In this document: positions 8,803-19,084 of the stretch, piece by piece
How positions within the stretch are numbered: the first letter of the stretch is position 1
Layout: every line of letters begins with the position of its first letter
Assembly (NCBI RefSeq): GCF_003751845.1
Contig: NZ_RJKQ01000007.1
Coordinates: forward strand, 1-64,000
Source: Enterobacter sp. BIGb0383
Lineage (GTDB): Bacteria > Pseudomonadota > Gammaproteobacteria > Enterobacterales > Enterobacteriaceae
Length of the DNA stretch: 64,000 nucleotides
Reading direction: 5' to 3'
Translations under genes and position numbers: made by a program
Notes under the pieces: generated by a model
Seen by the model: only the letters and a program-made list of their open reading frames with translations
Told to the model about the DNA's origin: nothing
Databases searched by the model: none

Positions 8803-10176
8803 ATGTCTGAGCAGTTAATCGACTGGGATCTGGCCCTGATCCAAAAATATAATTATTCCGGGCCGCGCTATACGTCATACCCTACCGCCCTCGAATTTTC
8901 CGAAGATTTTGGCGATGCTGAATTTCAGCAGGCGGTGGCGCGCTACCCTGAGCGTCCGCTATCCCTGTACGTCCATATCCCGTTTTGCCATAAGCTGTGC
9001 TACTTCTGCGGCTGCAATAAAATCGTCACCCGCCAGCAGCATAAGGCCGATCAGTATCTCGATGCCCTGGAGCAGGAGATCCTGCACCGTGCGCCGCTGT
9101 TTAGCGGACGTCGGGTCAGCCAGCTGCACTGGGGCGGCGGGACGCCAACCTACCTCAATAAAGCGCAAATCACCCGGCTGATGACGCTGCTGCGCGGCCA
9201 CTTCAGCTTTGAGGCGGATGCGGAGATCTCCATCGAGGTCGACCCGCGTGAAATCGAGCTCGACGTGCTCGATCACCTGCGCGCCGAGGGTTTTAACCGG
9301 CTGAGCATGGGCGTGCAGGACTTCAATAAAGAGGTTCAGCGCCTGGTTAACCGGGAGCAGGATGAAGACTTTATCTTTGCATTACTGCGTCGCGCCCGGG
9401 ATATCGGCTTCACCTCGACCAATATCGATCTGATCTACGGCCTGCCAAAACAGACCCCGGAAAGCTTCGCTTTCACCTTAGAGCGCGTGGCGGAACTGAA
9501 CCCGGACCGGCTGAGCGTCTTTAACTATGCGCATCTGCCGACGCTGTTTGCAGCCCAGCGTAAAATCAAAGATGCCGATCTGCCGTCGGCCCAGCACAAG
9601 CTGGATATCCTGCAGCAAACCATCACCTCCCTGACCGACAACGGCTACCAGTTTATCGGCATGGACCACTTTGCCCGCCCGGATAACGAGCTGGCGATTG
9701 CCCAGCGTGAAGGCGTTCTGCACCGTAATTTCCAGGGTTACACCACCCAGGGTGATACGGATCTGCTGGGGATGGGCGTATCGGCAATCAGTATGCTTGG
9801 CGACTGCTATGCGCAGAACCAGAAAGAGCTGAAGCACTATTATCAGCAGGTTGATGACACCGGTAACGCCCTGTGGCGCGGGATTGTCTTAACCCACGAT
9901 GATTGCATTCGTCGGGATGTGATTAAAGCGCTGATCTGCAACTTCCGCCTCGATATGGCGGAGGTGGAGCGGCAGTGGGATCTGAACTTTGCGGATTACT
10001 TTGCCGAGGATTTGCGTCTGCTGGCGCCGCTGGCAAAAGACGGGCTGGTGGATGTCACTGACCGGGCGATTCAGGTCACGGCAAAAGGCCGGTTGCTGAT
10101 CCGTAATATCTGTATGTGCTTCGATGCTTACCTGCGCCAGAAGGCGCGGATGCAGCAGTTCTCACGGGTTATCTGA
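8803..10176 (+). CDS. hemN: oxygen-independent coproporphyrinogen III dehydrogenase
   Basis: Radical-SAM enzyme that converts coproporphyrinogen III to protoporphyrinogen IX in anaerobic haem synthesis. The cluster motif CHKLCYFCGC (CX3CX2CXC) lies near residue 62 and the SAM-binding HWGGGTPT about 55 residues later. I use the ATG at 8803, five bases after AAGGAG (8792-8797), which gives the E. coli length of 457 residues. A GTG at 8797 overlaps that ribosome site and is unlikely. A strong hairpin follows the stop codon. Confidence 0.97.
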   Translation: MSEQLIDWDLALIQKYNYSGPRYTSYPTALEFSEDFGDAEFQQAVARYPERPLSLYVHIPFCHKLCYFCGCNKIVTRQQHKADQYLDALEQEILHRAPLFSGRRVSQLHWGGGTPTYLNKAQITRLMTLLRGHFSFEADAEISIEVDPREIELDVLDHLRAEGFNRLSMGVQDFNKEVQRLVNREQDEDFIFALLRRARDIGFTSTNIDLIYGLPKQTPESFAFTLERVAELNPDRLSVFNYAHLPTLFAAQRKIKDADLPSAQHKLDILQQTITSLTDNGYQFIGMDHFARPDNELAIAQREGVLHRNFQGYTTQGDTDLLGMGVSAISMLGDCYAQNQKELKHYYQQVDDTGNALWRGIVLTHDDCIRRDVIKALICNFRLDMAEVERQWDLNFADYFAEDLRLLAPLAKDGLVDVTDRAIQVTAKGRLLIRNICMCFDAYLRQKARMQQFSRVI

Positions 10177-10181
10177 TATCA

Positions 10182-10209
10182 CAAGGCCCTCTCCGATGAG
10201 AGGGCCTTG
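10182..10209. terminator. hemN/yshB intergenic hairpin
   Basis: A perfect 12-base stem, CAAGGCCCTCTC / GAGAGGGCCTTG, around CGAT, lies six bases after the hemN stop and just beyond the convergent yshB stop. The T-run is poor on both strands, but placement suggests a bidirectional terminator. Confidence 0.75.
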
Positions 10210-10211
10210 TC

Positions 10212-10334
10212 TTAGCTAAACAGCCCAACCAGCGCCGCGCACAGTACGGCAGCCAGTGCCGTTTGCGGAGACTGGCTTGCCGCCATTCCCACTTCCGCAC
10301 CGCCTGACAACAGGCTCATTAATGATTCCAGCAT
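10212..10334 (-). CDS. yshB: small protein YshB
   Basis: A 40-residue membrane-type peptide: MLESLMSLLS, a glycine/alanine middle, then TALAAVLCAALVGLFS at the C terminus. It closely resembles the 36-residue YshB encoded at the same place (between hemN and glnG) in E. coli, with four extra residues in the middle. The hydrophobic C-terminal half could be a single membrane helix. Its function is not well defined; a Salmonella homologue has been linked to intracellular behaviour. A GGAG precedes the ATG. Confidence 0.8.
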   Translation of the reverse strand: MLESLMSLLSGGAEVGMAASQSPQTALAAVLCAALVGLFS

Positions 10335-10443
10335 GATGACTCCCCCCATTCGCCGGGCAGATCATACTGGACTCTTCGACGCAGTAAAGTACGAAAATGC
10401 AGCAATTTGCGCTCTAATGCGCATATTTACATTTCCGTGCGCG

Positions 10444-11853
10444 CTACTCCATTCCCAGCTCTTTCAGCTTGCGGGTCAGGGTATTACGCCCCCATCCCAG
10501 CAGGCGAGCCGCTTCCTGTTTATGGCCCTGCGTGTGGCGCAGCGCGGTGGTTAACAGGGTGCGCTCCATCTCTGGCTGGGCTTCGGAAAGCAGGTTTTGA
10601 TGACCGGAACGCAGCGCTCTGTCGGCCCACTGCGCCAGCAGCGTTGCCCAGCTATCCGGTAACGCCTGCGACGGGCTATCCGGGATCGTGGTTTCAAACA
10701 GCTCGGCGGGGAGATCCTGGATCAGCACCTCCTGGCCAGCAGCCATCACCGTCAGCCAGCGACAGGTATTCTCCAGCTGGCGAACGTTACCCGCCCACGC
10801 CAGCCGGGTTAATGCGGCTTCCGTTTCAGGGTGCAGCAGTTTGGCTTCGACGCCCAGCTCGCGGGCTGCTACCTGCAGGAAGTGACGCGCCAGGCGCGGA
10901 ATATCTTCCCGACGCTCGCGCAGCGGCGGCAGATGCACGCGGATCACGTTCAGACGGTGAAAGAGATCCTCACGGAATTTCCCTTCCTGGACGCGCAGCT
11001 CCAGATTCTGATGGGTGGCGGCAATAATACGCACATCCACCTTTACCGGCGCATAGCCACCGACGCGATAGAACTGGCCGTCGGCCAGCACGCGCAGCAG
11101 GCGAGTCTGCACATCCAGCGGCATATCGCCGATCTCATCCAGAAACAGCGTGCCGCCATCGGCCTGCTCAAAGCGCCCCTGGCGAATGGTATTCGCACCG
11201 GTAAACGCCCCTTTTTCGTGACCGAACAGCTCGGACTCGATCAGGTCTTTGGGGATGGCGGCCATATTCAGCGCGATAAACGGCGCTTTTACGCGCGGGC
11301 TGTGGCGGTGCAGAGCATGGGCAACCAGCTCTTTACCGGTGCCGGATTCGCCGTTGATCAGCACGCTGATGGAAGAGCGCGACAGACGACCAATAATGCG
11401 GAACACATCCTGCATCGCCGGGGCTTCGCCGATAATATCGGTGGTTGGCCCGTTCACCTGCACATTACGCGGCTGCTGCTGCTCCTGATAATGGCTGATC
11501 GCACGCTCAACCAGCGCCACGGCCTCGTCGATATCGAACGGCTTTGGCAGATAGTCAAACGCGCCCTGCTGATAAGCGCTGACGGCGGCATCCAGATCCG
11601 AATGCGCGGTCATTATGATGACCGGAAGCATCGGATGGCGCTGCTTAATCTGCTTTAACAGCGCCAGACCGTCCATTCCCGGCATGCGAATATCTGACAG
11701 CAGAACGTCCGGGGTTTTGGTGGTCAGCGCATCAAGCACCTCATTACCATTTTCAAAAGTCGTACAATTCAGGCCCGCTCCGGTGAGCGCGCGTTCAAGC
11801 ACCCAACGGATGGAGCTATCGTCATCAACGATCCAGACTATCCCTCGTTGCAT
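10444..11853 (-). CDS. glnG: nitrogen regulation response regulator NtrC
   Basis: Phosphorylated by GlnL (NtrB) under nitrogen limitation; activates sigma-54 promoters such as glnAp2. The 469-residue protein has a receiver domain (VDDDSSIRW; phospho-Asp near 54 in LSDIRMPG), an AAA+ domain with Walker A GESGTGKE and the sigma-54 contact loop GAFTGA, and a Fis-type C-terminal helix-turn-helix ([18 protein letters not shown]). I use the ATG at 11853 rather than one six codons upstream, to match the E. coli length. Last gene of glnALG. Confidence 0.97.
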   Translation of the reverse strand: MQRGIVWIVDDDSSIRWVLERALTGAGLNCTTFENGNEVLDALTTKTPDVLLSDIRMPGMDGLALLKQIKQRHPMLPVIIMTAHSDLDAAVSAYQQGAFDYLPKPFDIDEAVALVERAISHYQEQQQPRNVQVNGPTTDIIGEAPAMQDVFRIIGRLSRSSISVLINGESGTGKELVAHALHRHSPRVKAPFIALNMAAIPKDLIESELFGHEKGAFTGANTIRQGRFEQADGGTLFLDEIGDMPLDVQTRLLRVLADGQFYRVGGYAPVKVDVRIIAATHQNLELRVQEGKFREDLFHRLNVIRVHLPPLRERREDIPRLARHFLQVAARELGVEAKLLHPETEAALTRLAWAGNVRQLENTCRWLTVMAAGQEVLIQDLPAELFETTIPDSPSQALPDSWATLLAQWADRALRSGHQNLLSEAQPEMERTLLTTALRHTQGHKQEAARLLGWGRNTLTRKLKELGME

Positions 11854-11911
11854 AAACACCTCTGTGTACACTTATCTTCTGACGGCCACTGCCGCCGGAA
11901 TGACCCTGTGT

Positions 11912-12961
11912 CTATTTTCTGATGGGCAGATAAACCGAGAATTCGGTATGACCCGGCCAGCTGGTAAATTCAATTTTTCCGGAGTGTTGATCGATCAAGT
12001 TGCGGGCAATGGACAGCCCCAGACCCGTACCCCCTTCACGTCCGCTCACCATCGGGTAGAACAGCGTGTCCTGCAGATGAGAAGGGATACCCGGCCCGTT
12101 ATCTTCTACGTCAATACGCGCCGCCAGCCTGTAGCGCGTGCCGTGCAGCGTCAGCTGGAACGCGGTGCGGGTGCGCAGGATAATCTCCCCGCCTTCCGTT
12201 CCCAGCGCCTGCAGCGCATTGCGCACGATATTCAGCAGAACCTGTTCTATCTGGTCAGGATCGTGCGGCAGTTCCGGCAGGCTGGGATCGTAATCGCGCA
12301 CCAGGGTGACGTTATCCGGCAGCTCCATCGACACCAGCTTGACCACCCGTTCTGCGACCTTATGGATGCTCTGGGTGACGTGCATACCGGGTTGCTGCGG
12401 CCCAAGCAGACGGTCCACCAGATTCCGCAGACGGTCGGCCTGCTCGATAATCACCTTGGTGTATTCGGTCAGCGCCGGATCGGGCAGCGCTTTAGCCAGC
12501 AGCTGTGCCGCGCCGCGCAGGCCACCCAGCGGGTTTTTAATCTCATGTGCCAGGCCACGGACCAGATCGCGTGCCGCGACCTGCTGGGCATGCTGTAGCT
12601 GCTCCTGACTGAGGCGGCGCTGATTATCCATCGGCGACATCTCCAGCAGGATCAGGCCGTCCGGCAGACGCTGCGCGGTCAGGGAAAGAATATGTGAGCG
12701 GCCGTCGATCACCAGGGTGACTTCATTATCGGTAAAGCCCTGGCCCGCCAGCAGGCTCTCATTCATCAGGCCGATATTGAGCGAGAAGTAGCTCAGCAGC
12801 TCCGGCAGCGGGGCACCAAAAAGCTTACGGGAACTCTGCGCCAGCAGCTGCTGCGCGGCGGGGTTCGCGTAATGCACTGCCAGGTCGTCATCAACCAGCA
12901 GGATGCTGTTAATCAGTGAGTTAAGGATCTGCCCAGCATCGGGCAGCACGCCTGTTGCCAT
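11912..12961 (-). CDS. glnL: nitrogen sensor kinase NtrB
   Basis: Cytoplasmic histidine kinase/phosphatase that, with PII, sets the phosphorylation of NtrC. The 349-residue protein has an N-terminal PAS-like sensor, the phospho-acceptor box [11 protein letters not shown] (His near 139), and the ATPase motifs N, G1 DNGPGIP and G2 [10 protein letters not shown]. The start at 12961 gives the E. coli length; the frame runs 34 codons further upstream, but that would cross the NtrC-bound glnL promoter at 12985-13001. Confidence 0.97.
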   Translation of the reverse strand: MATGVLPDAGQILNSLINSILLVDDDLAVHYANPAAQQLLAQSSRKLFGAPLPELLSYFSLNIGLMNESLLAGQGFTDNEVTLVIDGRSHILSLTAQRLPDGLILLEMSPMDNQRRLSQEQLQHAQQVAARDLVRGLAHEIKNPLGGLRGAAQLLAKALPDPALTEYTKVIIEQADRLRNLVDRLLGPQQPGMHVTQSIHKVAERVVKLVSMELPDNVTLVRDYDPSLPELPHDPDQIEQVLLNIVRNALQALGTEGGEIILRTRTAFQLTLHGTRYRLAARIDVEDNGPGIPSHLQDTLFYPMVSGREGGTGLGLSIARNLIDQHSGKIEFTSWPGHTEFSVYLPIRK

Positions 12962-12984
12962 CCAGCAGTCTCCCAAAAAAGAGG

Positions 12985-13001
12985 TGCACCAATTTAGTGC
13001 A
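12985..13001 (-). promoter_or_regulatory. NtrC site at the glnL promoter
   Basis: TGCACCAATTTAGTGCA fits the NtrC dyad (TGCACC...GGTGCA). It lies about 24 bases before the glnL start, the place where NtrC represses the internal glnL promoter in E. coli. Confidence 0.8.
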
Positions 13002-13051
13002 GTATAGCTTTTTATGGTTAAAAAGCGCGATAGATCAGGTTGTTGGTGGAG

Positions 13052-13076
13052 AAAAAAGCCCATCCGGAGATGGGCT
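13052..13076 (-). terminator. glnA attenuating terminator (possible 3' end of GlnZ sRNA)
   Basis: AGCCCATC/GATGGGCT with a TCCG loop and a six-U tract on the minus strand, 27 bases after the glnA stop. It makes most glnA transcripts end before glnLG. In E. coli and Salmonella the Hfq-bound sRNA GlnZ is released from the glnA 3' end and finishes at this kind of terminator; whether it exists here is inference. Confidence 0.88.
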
Positions 13077-13102
13077 GATTATTCCGCAACATGCAGTAGA
13101 AA

Positions 13103-14512
13103 TTAAACGCTGTAATAGAGTTCAAACTCTACCGGGTGCGGCGTCATGCGCACACGGTCGTTTTCTTCGATACGCAGGGCGATGTAGGCATCGATAGCGT
13201 CATCGGTGAATACGCCACCGGCGGTCAGGAACTCGCGGTCTTCGTTCAGCGCGTTCAGGGCTTCTTCCAGAGAGCCAGCAACCTGTGGGATCTCTTTCGC
13301 TTCTTCCGGCGGCAGGTCATACAGGTTTTTGTCCATGGCTTCGCCCGGGTGGATCTTGTTCTTAATACCGTCAAGGCCGGCCATCAGCAGGGCAGCAAAG
13401 CACAGGTACGGGTTAGCAGCCGGGTCCGGGAAGCGTACTTCGATACGACGCGCTTTCGGAGAAGCCACCACCGGAATACGGATAGACGCAGAGCGGTTAC
13501 GGGCAGAGTAGGCCAGCATTACCGGCGCTTCGTAACCCGGGACCAGACGCTTGTAGGAGTTGGTGGTCGGGTTTGCCAGGGCGTTGATTGCTTTAGCGTG
13601 CTTGATAACGCCACCGATGTAGAACAGCGCCTGCTCGGACAGACCGGCATATTTGTCGCCAGAGAACAGGTTTACGCCGTTCTTGGACAGGGACATATGG
13701 CAGTGCATACCGGAGCCGTTATCGCCAAACATCGGCTTCGGCATAAAGGTCGCGGTCTTACCGAAGCGGTGAGCCACGTTGTGCACGACATATTTGTAGA
13801 TCTGAATCTCGTCCGCTTTTTTGGTCATAGTGTTAAAGCGGGTTGCGATTTCGTTCTGGCCAGCGGTCGCCACTTCGTGGTGGTGGGCTTCAACAACCAG
13901 ACCCATCTCTTCCATGATCAGACACATGGTAGAACGGATATCCTGAGAGGAATCGACCGGAGGAACCGGGAAGTAGCCGCCTTTCACGCCAGGACGGTGA
14001 CCTTTGTTACCGCCTTCATATTTGGTGGAGGAGTTCCATGCGCCTTCGATATCGTCGATAGCCACGTGAGAACCGGAGATAGATGCACCGAAACGGATGT
14101 CGTCGAACAGGAAGAACTCCGGCTCTGGTCCGAACAGAACAGTATCGGCCAGACCGGTAGAGCGCAGGTACTCTTCAGCGCGTTTAGCGATGGAGCGCGG
14201 GTCACGGTCGTAGCCCTGCAGGGTGCCTGGCTCAAGAATGTCACAACGAATGATCAGGGTAGATTCTTCGTAGAACGGGTCAATCAGCGCGGTAGAAGCG
14301 TCCGGCATCAGAACCATGTCAGATTCGTTGATACCTTTCCAGCCACCAATCGAGGAGCCGTCAAACATTTTGCCTTCTTCGAAGAATTCGGCGTTCACCT
14401 GGTGAGCAGGGATTGTGACGTGCTGCTCTTTGCCTTTGGTATCGGTGAAGCGCAGATCGACAAACTTCACTTCATGTTCATTCAGCATCGTCAAAACGTG
14501 TTCAGCGGACAT
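13103..14512 (-). CDS. glnA: glutamine synthetase, type I
   Basis: Condenses ammonia and glutamate to glutamine using ATP; dodecameric and cytoplasmic. The 469-residue product starts [20 protein letters not shown]. It has the metal-binding [10 protein letters not shown], the ATP loop [12 protein letters not shown], and the adenylylation-site segment NLYDLPPEE, whose Tyr (near 398) is modified by GlnE. Length is the same as in E. coli. First gene of glnALG, with separate CRP/sigma-70 and NtrC/sigma-54 control in the 379-base region shared with typA. Confidence 0.99.
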   Translation of the reverse strand: MSAEHVLTMLNEHEVKFVDLRFTDTKGKEQHVTIPAHQVNAEFFEEGKMFDGSSIGGWKGINESDMVLMPDASTALIDPFYEESTLIIRCDILEPGTLQGYDRDPRSIAKRAEEYLRSTGLADTVLFGPEPEFFLFDDIRFGASISGSHVAIDDIEGAWNSSTKYEGGNKGHRPGVKGGYFPVPPVDSSQDIRSTMCLIMEEMGLVVEAHHHEVATAGQNEIATRFNTMTKKADEIQIYKYVVHNVAHRFGKTATFMPKPMFGDNGSGMHCHMSLSKNGVNLFSGDKYAGLSEQALFYIGGVIKHAKAINALANPTTNSYKRLVPGYEAPVMLAYSARNRSASIRIPVVASPKARRIEVRFPDPAANPYLCFAALLMAGLDGIKNKIHPGEAMDKNLYDLPPEEAKEIPQVAGSLEEALNALNEDREFLTAGGVFTDDAIDAYIALRIEENDRVRMTPHPVEFELYYSV

Positions 14513-14602
14513 ACTTAAACTCTCCCGGATTGGTCAGTGTCGTCGTGGTAACGAGGTCTTCAAACTCAGCGTTAAGCTGGCGTTGTTGCCATAAAAATGA
14601 TT

Positions 14603-14620
14603 AAGCGAAATCTGTGCCAA
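14603..14620 (-). promoter_or_regulatory. glnAp2 sigma-54 promoter
   Basis: On the minus strand TTGGCACAGATTTCGCTT matches the -24 (TGGCAC) and -12 elements of sigma-54 promoters and is the same as the E. coli glnAp2 core. It lies about 90 bases before the glnA ATG, giving a typical leader. Confidence 0.92.
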
Positions 14621-14650
14621 CTTTCAAATGCCCCCCAAAAGGCGTTATCA

Positions 14651-14741
14651 TGCACGTCATAGTGCAAAAGGGCTGCACCACAATGGTTACCTTGCACCAA
14701 TGTAGTGCTTTTAAGTGAACAACAAGCACTGTATTGGTGCA
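14651..14741 (-). promoter_or_regulatory. NtrC enhancer cluster of glnA
   Basis: Four NtrC-like dyads lie upstream of glnAp2: 14725-14741 (AGCACTGTATTGGTGCA) and 14693-14708 (TGCACCAATGTAGTGC) are the best and correspond to the strong E. coli sites. 14674-14690 and 14651-14666 (TGCACGTCATAGTGCA) look like the weaker, promoter-proximal governor sites. Confidence 0.85.
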
Positions 14742-14769
14742 ATTTACGTTGGGTGCCCTTTTACCGCTC

Positions 14770-14785
14770 CGTGAAAACGATCACA
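14770..14785 (-). promoter_or_regulatory. CRP site for glnAp1
   Basis: TGTGATCGTTTTCACG on the minus strand fits TGTGA-N6-TCACA at nine of ten key bases. It lies upstream of the NtrC sites, as the CRP site of E. coli glnAp1 does. Confidence 0.75.
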
Positions 14786-14830
14786 AACCCTTACTTTCGG
14801 TATTGTTTGTAAAGGTTCTTTGTGATCCTG

Positions 14831-14859
14831 TTTAGTCCTTCGATTAATACGTGTACAAT
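14831..14859 (+). promoter_or_regulatory. typA promoter
   Basis: TTTAGT (14831-14836) and TACAAT (14854-14859), spacer 17, with the inferred start point about 25 bases before the typA GTG. Confidence 0.55.
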
Positions 14860-14891
14860 AACGCGCTATTTCTAATGCCTGAGGCAAAGTT

Positions 14892-16712
14892 GTGATCGAA
14901 AATCTGCGTAACATCGCCATCATTGCGCACGTTGACCATGGGAAAACGACCCTGGTTGACAAGCTGCTGCAACAATCTGGTACCTTCAGCGAACGTGCTG
15001 AGGCTACTGAACGCGTGATGGACTCCAACGATTTGGAGAAAGAGCGTGGGATTACCATCCTCGCTAAAAACACCGCTATCAAATGGAATGACTACCGTAT
15101 CAACATCGTTGATACCCCGGGTCACGCCGACTTCGGTGGTGAAGTTGAACGTGTAATGTCCATGGTAGACTCCGTCCTGCTGGTTGTTGACGCAATGGAT
15201 GGCCCAATGCCGCAGACTCGCTTTGTAACCAAAAAAGCGTTTGCCCATGGCCTGAAGCCAATTGTTGTAATTAACAAAGTTGACCGTCCTGGCGCGCGTC
15301 CTGACTGGGTTGTTGACCAGGTCTTCGACCTGTTCGTTAACCTCGACGCGACCGACGAGCAGCTCGATTTCCCTATCATCTATGCATCCGCACTGATGGG
15401 TATCGCGGGCAACGACCACACCGATATGGCGGAAGACATGACCCCGCTGTACCAGGCGATTGTTGACCACGTTAAAGCGCCGAGCGTTGACCTTGACGGT
15501 CCGCTGCAGATGCAGATCTCTCAGCTCGACTACAACAACTACGTTGGTGTCATCGGCATTGGTCGTATCAAGCGCGGTAAAGTGAAGCCGAACCAGCAGA
15601 TCACCGTTATCGATAGCGAAGGTAAAACTCGCAACGGTAAAGTGGGCAAAGTGCTGGGTCACCTGGGTCTGGAGCGTATTGAAGCCGCTGAAGCTGAAGC
15701 GGGCGACATCATCGCAATCACCGGCCTGGGCGAGCTGAACATCTCCGACACCATTTGCGATCCTGCAAATGTTGAAGCGCTGCCGGCGCTGTCCGTTGAT
15801 GAGCCGACCGTAACCATGTTCTTCAACGTCAACACCTCTCCGTTCTGTGGTAAAGAAGGCAAGTTCGTGACTTCACGTCAGATCCTTGACCGTCTGAACA
15901 AAGAACTGGTGCATAACGTTGCGCTGCGCGTTGACGAAACCGAAGATGCGGACGCGTTCCGCGTATCCGGTCGTGGTGAGCTGCACCTGTCCGTACTGAT
16001 CGAAAACATGCGTCGTGAAGGCTTTGAGCTGGCGGTTTCCCGTCCGAAAGTTATCAACCGTATGATCGACGGTCGTATGCAGGAGCCGTTCGAGAACGTG
16101 ACCCTGGATATCGAAGAACAGCATCAGGGTTCCGTGATGCAGGCGATGGGCGAGCGTAAGGGCGATGTCAAAGACATGATCCCTGACGGCAAAGGCCGTA
16201 TTCGTCTGGACTACCTGATCCCGGCGCGTGGTCTGATCGGCTTCCGTACCGAGTTCATGACCATGACTTCCGGTACCGGTCTGCTGTACTCCACTTTCAG
16301 CCACTACGACGACGTGCGTACCGGTGAAATCGGCCAGCGCCAGAACGGCGTGCTGATTTCCAACGGCCAGGGTAAAGCAGTTGCGTTTGCACTGTTCAGC
16401 CTGCAGGACCGCGGTAAGCTGTTCCTGGGCCACGGTGCGGAAGTCTATGAAGGCCAGATCATCGGTATTCACAGCCGTTCTAACGACCTGACCGTTAACT
16501 GCCTGACCGGTAAGAAACTGACCAACATGCGTGCGTCAGGTACTGATGAAGCGACCACTCTGGTTCCGCCTCAGAAAATGTCCCTGGAACAGGCTCTTGA
16601 GTTCATTGATGACGACGAACTGGTAGAAGTCACCCCGACCTCTGTCCGTATCCGTAAACGTCACCTGACCGAGAACGATCGTAAACGTGCAATGCGTGGT
16701 CCTCGCGACTAA
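14892..16712 (+). CDS. typA: translational GTPase TypA/BipA
   Basis: EF-G-like ribosomal GTPase that helps 50S assembly, particularly at low temperature and under stress. The 606-residue product starts with GTG ([10 protein letters not shown]), as in E. coli. G motifs are intact: [37 protein letters not shown]-like domains III and V follow, and the TypA-specific C-terminal domain ends [21 protein letters not shown] minus the last residue of the E. coli form. Divergent from glnA. Confidence 0.97.
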   Translation: MIENLRNIAIIAHVDHGKTTLVDKLLQQSGTFSERAEATERVMDSNDLEKERGITILAKNTAIKWNDYRINIVDTPGHADFGGEVERVMSMVDSVLLVVDAMDGPMPQTRFVTKKAFAHGLKPIVVINKVDRPGARPDWVVDQVFDLFVNLDATDEQLDFPIIYASALMGIAGNDHTDMAEDMTPLYQAIVDHVKAPSVDLDGPLQMQISQLDYNNYVGVIGIGRIKRGKVKPNQQITVIDSEGKTRNGKVGKVLGHLGLERIEAAEAEAGDIIAITGLGELNISDTICDPANVEALPALSVDEPTVTMFFNVNTSPFCGKEGKFVTSRQILDRLNKELVHNVALRVDETEDADAFRVSGRGELHLSVLIENMRREGFELAVSRPKVINRMIDGRMQEPFENVTLDIEEQHQGSVMQAMGERKGDVKDMIPDGKGRIRLDYLIPARGLIGFRTEFMTMTSGTGLLYSTFSHYDDVRTGEIGQRQNGVLISNGQGKAVAFALFSLQDRGKLFLGHGAEVYEGQIIGIHSRSNDLTVNCLTGKKLTNMRASGTDEATTLVPPQKMSLEQALEFIDDDELVEVTPTSVRIRKRHLTENDRKRAMRGPRD

Positions 16713-16729
16713 GCATTAGCGTTTCGTCC

Positions 16730-16760
16730 AAAAAAGCCGCTGAATTCAGCGGCTTTTTTA
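16730..16760. terminator. typA terminator
   Basis: AAAAAAGCCGCTGA and TCAGCGGCTTTTTT form a long perfect stem around an ATT-containing loop, with a T-run on the plus strand and a matching A-run on the other side, 18 bases after the typA stop. Confidence 0.93.
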
Positions 16761-16993
16761 TGCGCCCGATTTGAAGCGGGTCAAATTTCCACACCTTATC
16801 TTTCCCCCTGTTCTTCCGCTTAACCTCGCGAAAAAACGTCGCTGGTGGCTTTTTCCGTGATGCACCTCTCCCGGATATATCCCGATCCCGGACATGCGCC
16901 CAGTTTGTCGACTCTCCCCTTAACCTAAATTGTTTTTTCCCCCGGTGGAATTTCGCCCTAGCATTGCCGCAGATTTTTCACAGGAGCGTGGCA

Positions 16994-17440
16994 ATGATGA
17001 ACGAAATTATTCCCGGCCAGAATATCCAGCTAAAAACGGCGGCTGCGGACTGGCGTCAGGCGATCCGTGCGGCAGGCGATCTGCTGGTCGCAGGTGGCTA
17101 TACGACCCCGGACTATACCCGCGAGATGATCGAGGCGGTTGAAACCCTCGGACCTTACATTGTCGTGGCACCGGGCCTGGCCCTTGCACACTCCCGTCCG
17201 GCAGCCAGCGTCATCAAGACCGGTCTTAGCCTGGTCACGCTGGCAACGCCGGTGAATTTTGGCAGCGAAGAGAACGATCCCGTTCATATCGTCTTCGGCC
17301 TGTGTGCGACCGATAACCACAACCACATTGAGATGCTCTCTCAGCTCGTCCAGTTCCTGGACGACCCGCAAAACATCGCGCTGTTAGAAAGCGCGACCGA
17401 CGTTAATACCCTTTATCTCGCCATCAATCATCTGAAATAA
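16994..17440 (+). CDS. PTS EIIA component, ascorbate/mannitol type (UlaC-like)
   Basis: Soluble phosphocarrier that passes phosphate from HPr to the EIIB encoded next. The 148-residue protein belongs to the PTS EIIA-2 family; the phospho-acceptor is His66 in LALAHSRP. I use the ATG at 16994 (MMNEI), seven bases after AGGAG; a ten-codon upstream extension lacks a ribosome site. First gene of a six-gene operon (EIIA-EIIB-EIIC-enzyme-lactonase-regulator). By similarity to the ula genes the sugar is L-ascorbate or a related acid, but specificity is not proven by sequence. Confidence 0.85.
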   Translation: MMNEIIPGQNIQLKTAAADWRQAIRAAGDLLVAGGYTTPDYTREMIEAVETLGPYIVVAPGLALAHSRPAASVIKTGLSLVTLATPVNFGSEENDPVHIVFGLCATDNHNHIEMLSQLVQFLDDPQNIALLESATDVNTLYLAINHLK

Positions 17441-17450
17441 GGAGACCAGG

Positions 17451-17741
17451 ATGCACATCATTTGCGTCTGTGGCATGGGGCTGGGTTCCAGCGTTATCGC
17501 CAAAATGAACATTGAGCAGGTCCTGAAAAATATGGGCATTTCCGCCACCGTCGATACCTGTGACCTGGGCAGCGTGCGCAGCGTGCGCAGCGTTGCGGCG
17601 GATCTGTATGTGACGACGCGCGAGCTGGCGATCAATATGCCCGCGGAGCTCCAGGATAAAACCGTCGTTCTGACGAACTTTGTGCGCAAGGTGGAGATTG
17701 AAAGCTGTATGGAGGCGTACATCAAACACCTGGTGCCGTAA
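17451..17741 (+). CDS. PTS EIIB component, ascorbate type (UlaB-like)
   Basis: A 96-residue EIIB with the phosphocysteine loop CVCGMGLGSS at the N terminus (catalytic Cys7). It accepts phosphate from EIIA and passes it to the sugar entering through EIIC. It follows EIIA by 10 bases with GGAG upstream. A 9-base unit (AGCGTGCGC) is repeated almost three times at 17571-17597, giving SVRSVRSVA; this looks like slippage that lengthened the protein by three residues, outside the active site. Confidence 0.87.
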   Translation: MHIICVCGMGLGSSVIAKMNIEQVLKNMGISATVDTCDLGSVRSVRSVAADLYVTTRELAINMPAELQDKTVVLTNFVRKVEIESCMEAYIKHLVP

Positions 17742-17765
17742 ACAGCCACGCAAGGACGGTTGCAT

Positions 17766-19067
17766 ATGAAAGACATTATCGATTTTATTATCTTCCAGAT
17801 ACTGGATAAGGCACCGCTTTTTCTGGGATGTATTGCGCTGCTGGGCCTGATGCTGCAACGCAAAAAAGCCAGTGAAGTGGTGGATGGCACGGTGAAAACC
17901 ATCGTCGGTCTGCTGGTGCTGACTATCGGCTCAGGCACTCTGCTAACCTCGCTGGCACCGGTGATGGGCAAGCTGAATACGACGCTTGGGATCCAGGGCG
18001 TCCTGCCGGCGAATGAGGCCGCTTTTGGCATTGCGATGCTCAAACTGGCCAACGATGTCACCCTGACGTTTATCCTGGGGTTTGTTCTGCATCTGTTATT
18101 CGTCTATCTGATCCCGTTTAAACGCTGTAAAAACGTCTATCTGACCGTGCACATCCAGCTTTTTCTCGCCACCTTTCTGGTGCTGTCGCTGCCGGGTGCG
18201 CTGGGGCTTTCCGGGCTGCCGCTGATTGTGACCGGAGCGGTGCTTTGCGCTCTGTACTGGACGCTGACACCGGCCATTACGCGGGGACTGGCGCAGCATT
18301 TTGTCGGGGACGATCTCACTCTGGGCCACCATCAGCAGGTTGGGGCGTGGGTCGCCAGTAAGATTGCCCGCGTCTGCGGCAACGTTTCTCAGGATGCGGA
18401 ATCCCTGCATCTGCCGGGCTTTCTGTCCCTGTTTCGCGACAATACGATCTCCCTCGCTTTTTTGATGCCGCTGATTTTTATGGGCATTGGCTTCGCCGTT
18501 GGCGCAGAAGGGATTGGCGAACTCAGCGGTAAAACGAACTGGGTGATCTGGCTGCTGATGCAGGGCCTGACCTTCACCGCAGGCGTAGTGGTACTGCTGG
18601 TGGGTGTCAGGATGTTTATTGGTTCGATTGTCCCGGCGTTTAAAGGCATCTCCGACCGCCTGTTGCCCGATGCCGTTCCCGCCCTCGACTGCCCGGCTTT
18701 TTACCCTTACTCGCCGACGGGAGCGATGCTGGGTTTTATCGCTTCGGTTGCTGGTGCGCTGGTGGTGATGGGGGCAACCATTCTGCTTCAGTGCCCGATT
18801 ATCGTCTTTCCCAGTCCGATCATCATGTTCTTTGACGGCTGCACGATGGGGGTCTTCGGTAACAAATATGGTGGCTATAAAGGCGCGCTGGCCGCGGGCT
18901 TTATCACCAGCCTGCTCGCCCATAGCGGCGTTATTCTGCTCTACCCGCTGATGGGTTCCCTGTACGGCTCCGGGCTGATGTTCTCCAACATCGACTTCAC
19001 CCTGGTCTGGCTGCCGCTGCTTTATCTGCTGAAGTTCATCGGGGCGCTGTTTGGCCTGGTGGCATAA
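17766..19067 (+). CDS. PTS EIIC permease, ascorbate (UlaA/SgaT) family
   Basis: Membrane subunit that carries the sugar through the inner membrane. The 433-residue protein has about ten or more hydrophobic segments, the family motifs NEAAFGIAML near residue 80 and FPSPIIMFFDGCTMGVFGNKYGG near 350, and a length somewhat short of E. coli UlaA (465). I choose ATG 17766 because AAGGA lies 9 bases upstream; the TTG at 17760 is too close to it. Acts with the EIIA and EIIB above. Confidence 0.87.
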   Translation: MKDIIDFIIFQILDKAPLFLGCIALLGLMLQRKKASEVVDGTVKTIVGLLVLTIGSGTLLTSLAPVMGKLNTTLGIQGVLPANEAAFGIAMLKLANDVTLTFILGFVLHLLFVYLIPFKRCKNVYLTVHIQLFLATFLVLSLPGALGLSGLPLIVTGAVLCALYWTLTPAITRGLAQHFVGDDLTLGHHQQVGAWVASKIARVCGNVSQDAESLHLPGFLSLFRDNTISLAFLMPLIFMGIGFAVGAEGIGELSGKTNWVIWLLMQGLTFTAGVVVLLVGVRMFIGSIVPAFKGISDRLLPDAVPALDCPAFYPYSPTGAMLGFIASVAGALVVMGATILLQCPIIVFPSPIIMFFDGCTMGVFGNKYGGYKGALAAGFITSLLAHSGVILLYPLMGSLYGSGLMFSNIDFTLVWLPLLYLLKFIGALFGLVA

Positions 19068-19084
19068 CGACGATGGAGAATGAG

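Noticed and set aside
12962-13063. N-terminal extension of glnL
   Set aside because: The extra 34 codons would be read from the glnL promoter, NtrC site and terminator region and are not found in NtrB proteins.
13136-14518. 460-codon open frame opposite glnA
   Set aside because: A shadow of strong codon bias in glnA; no start signal and no recognisable domain.
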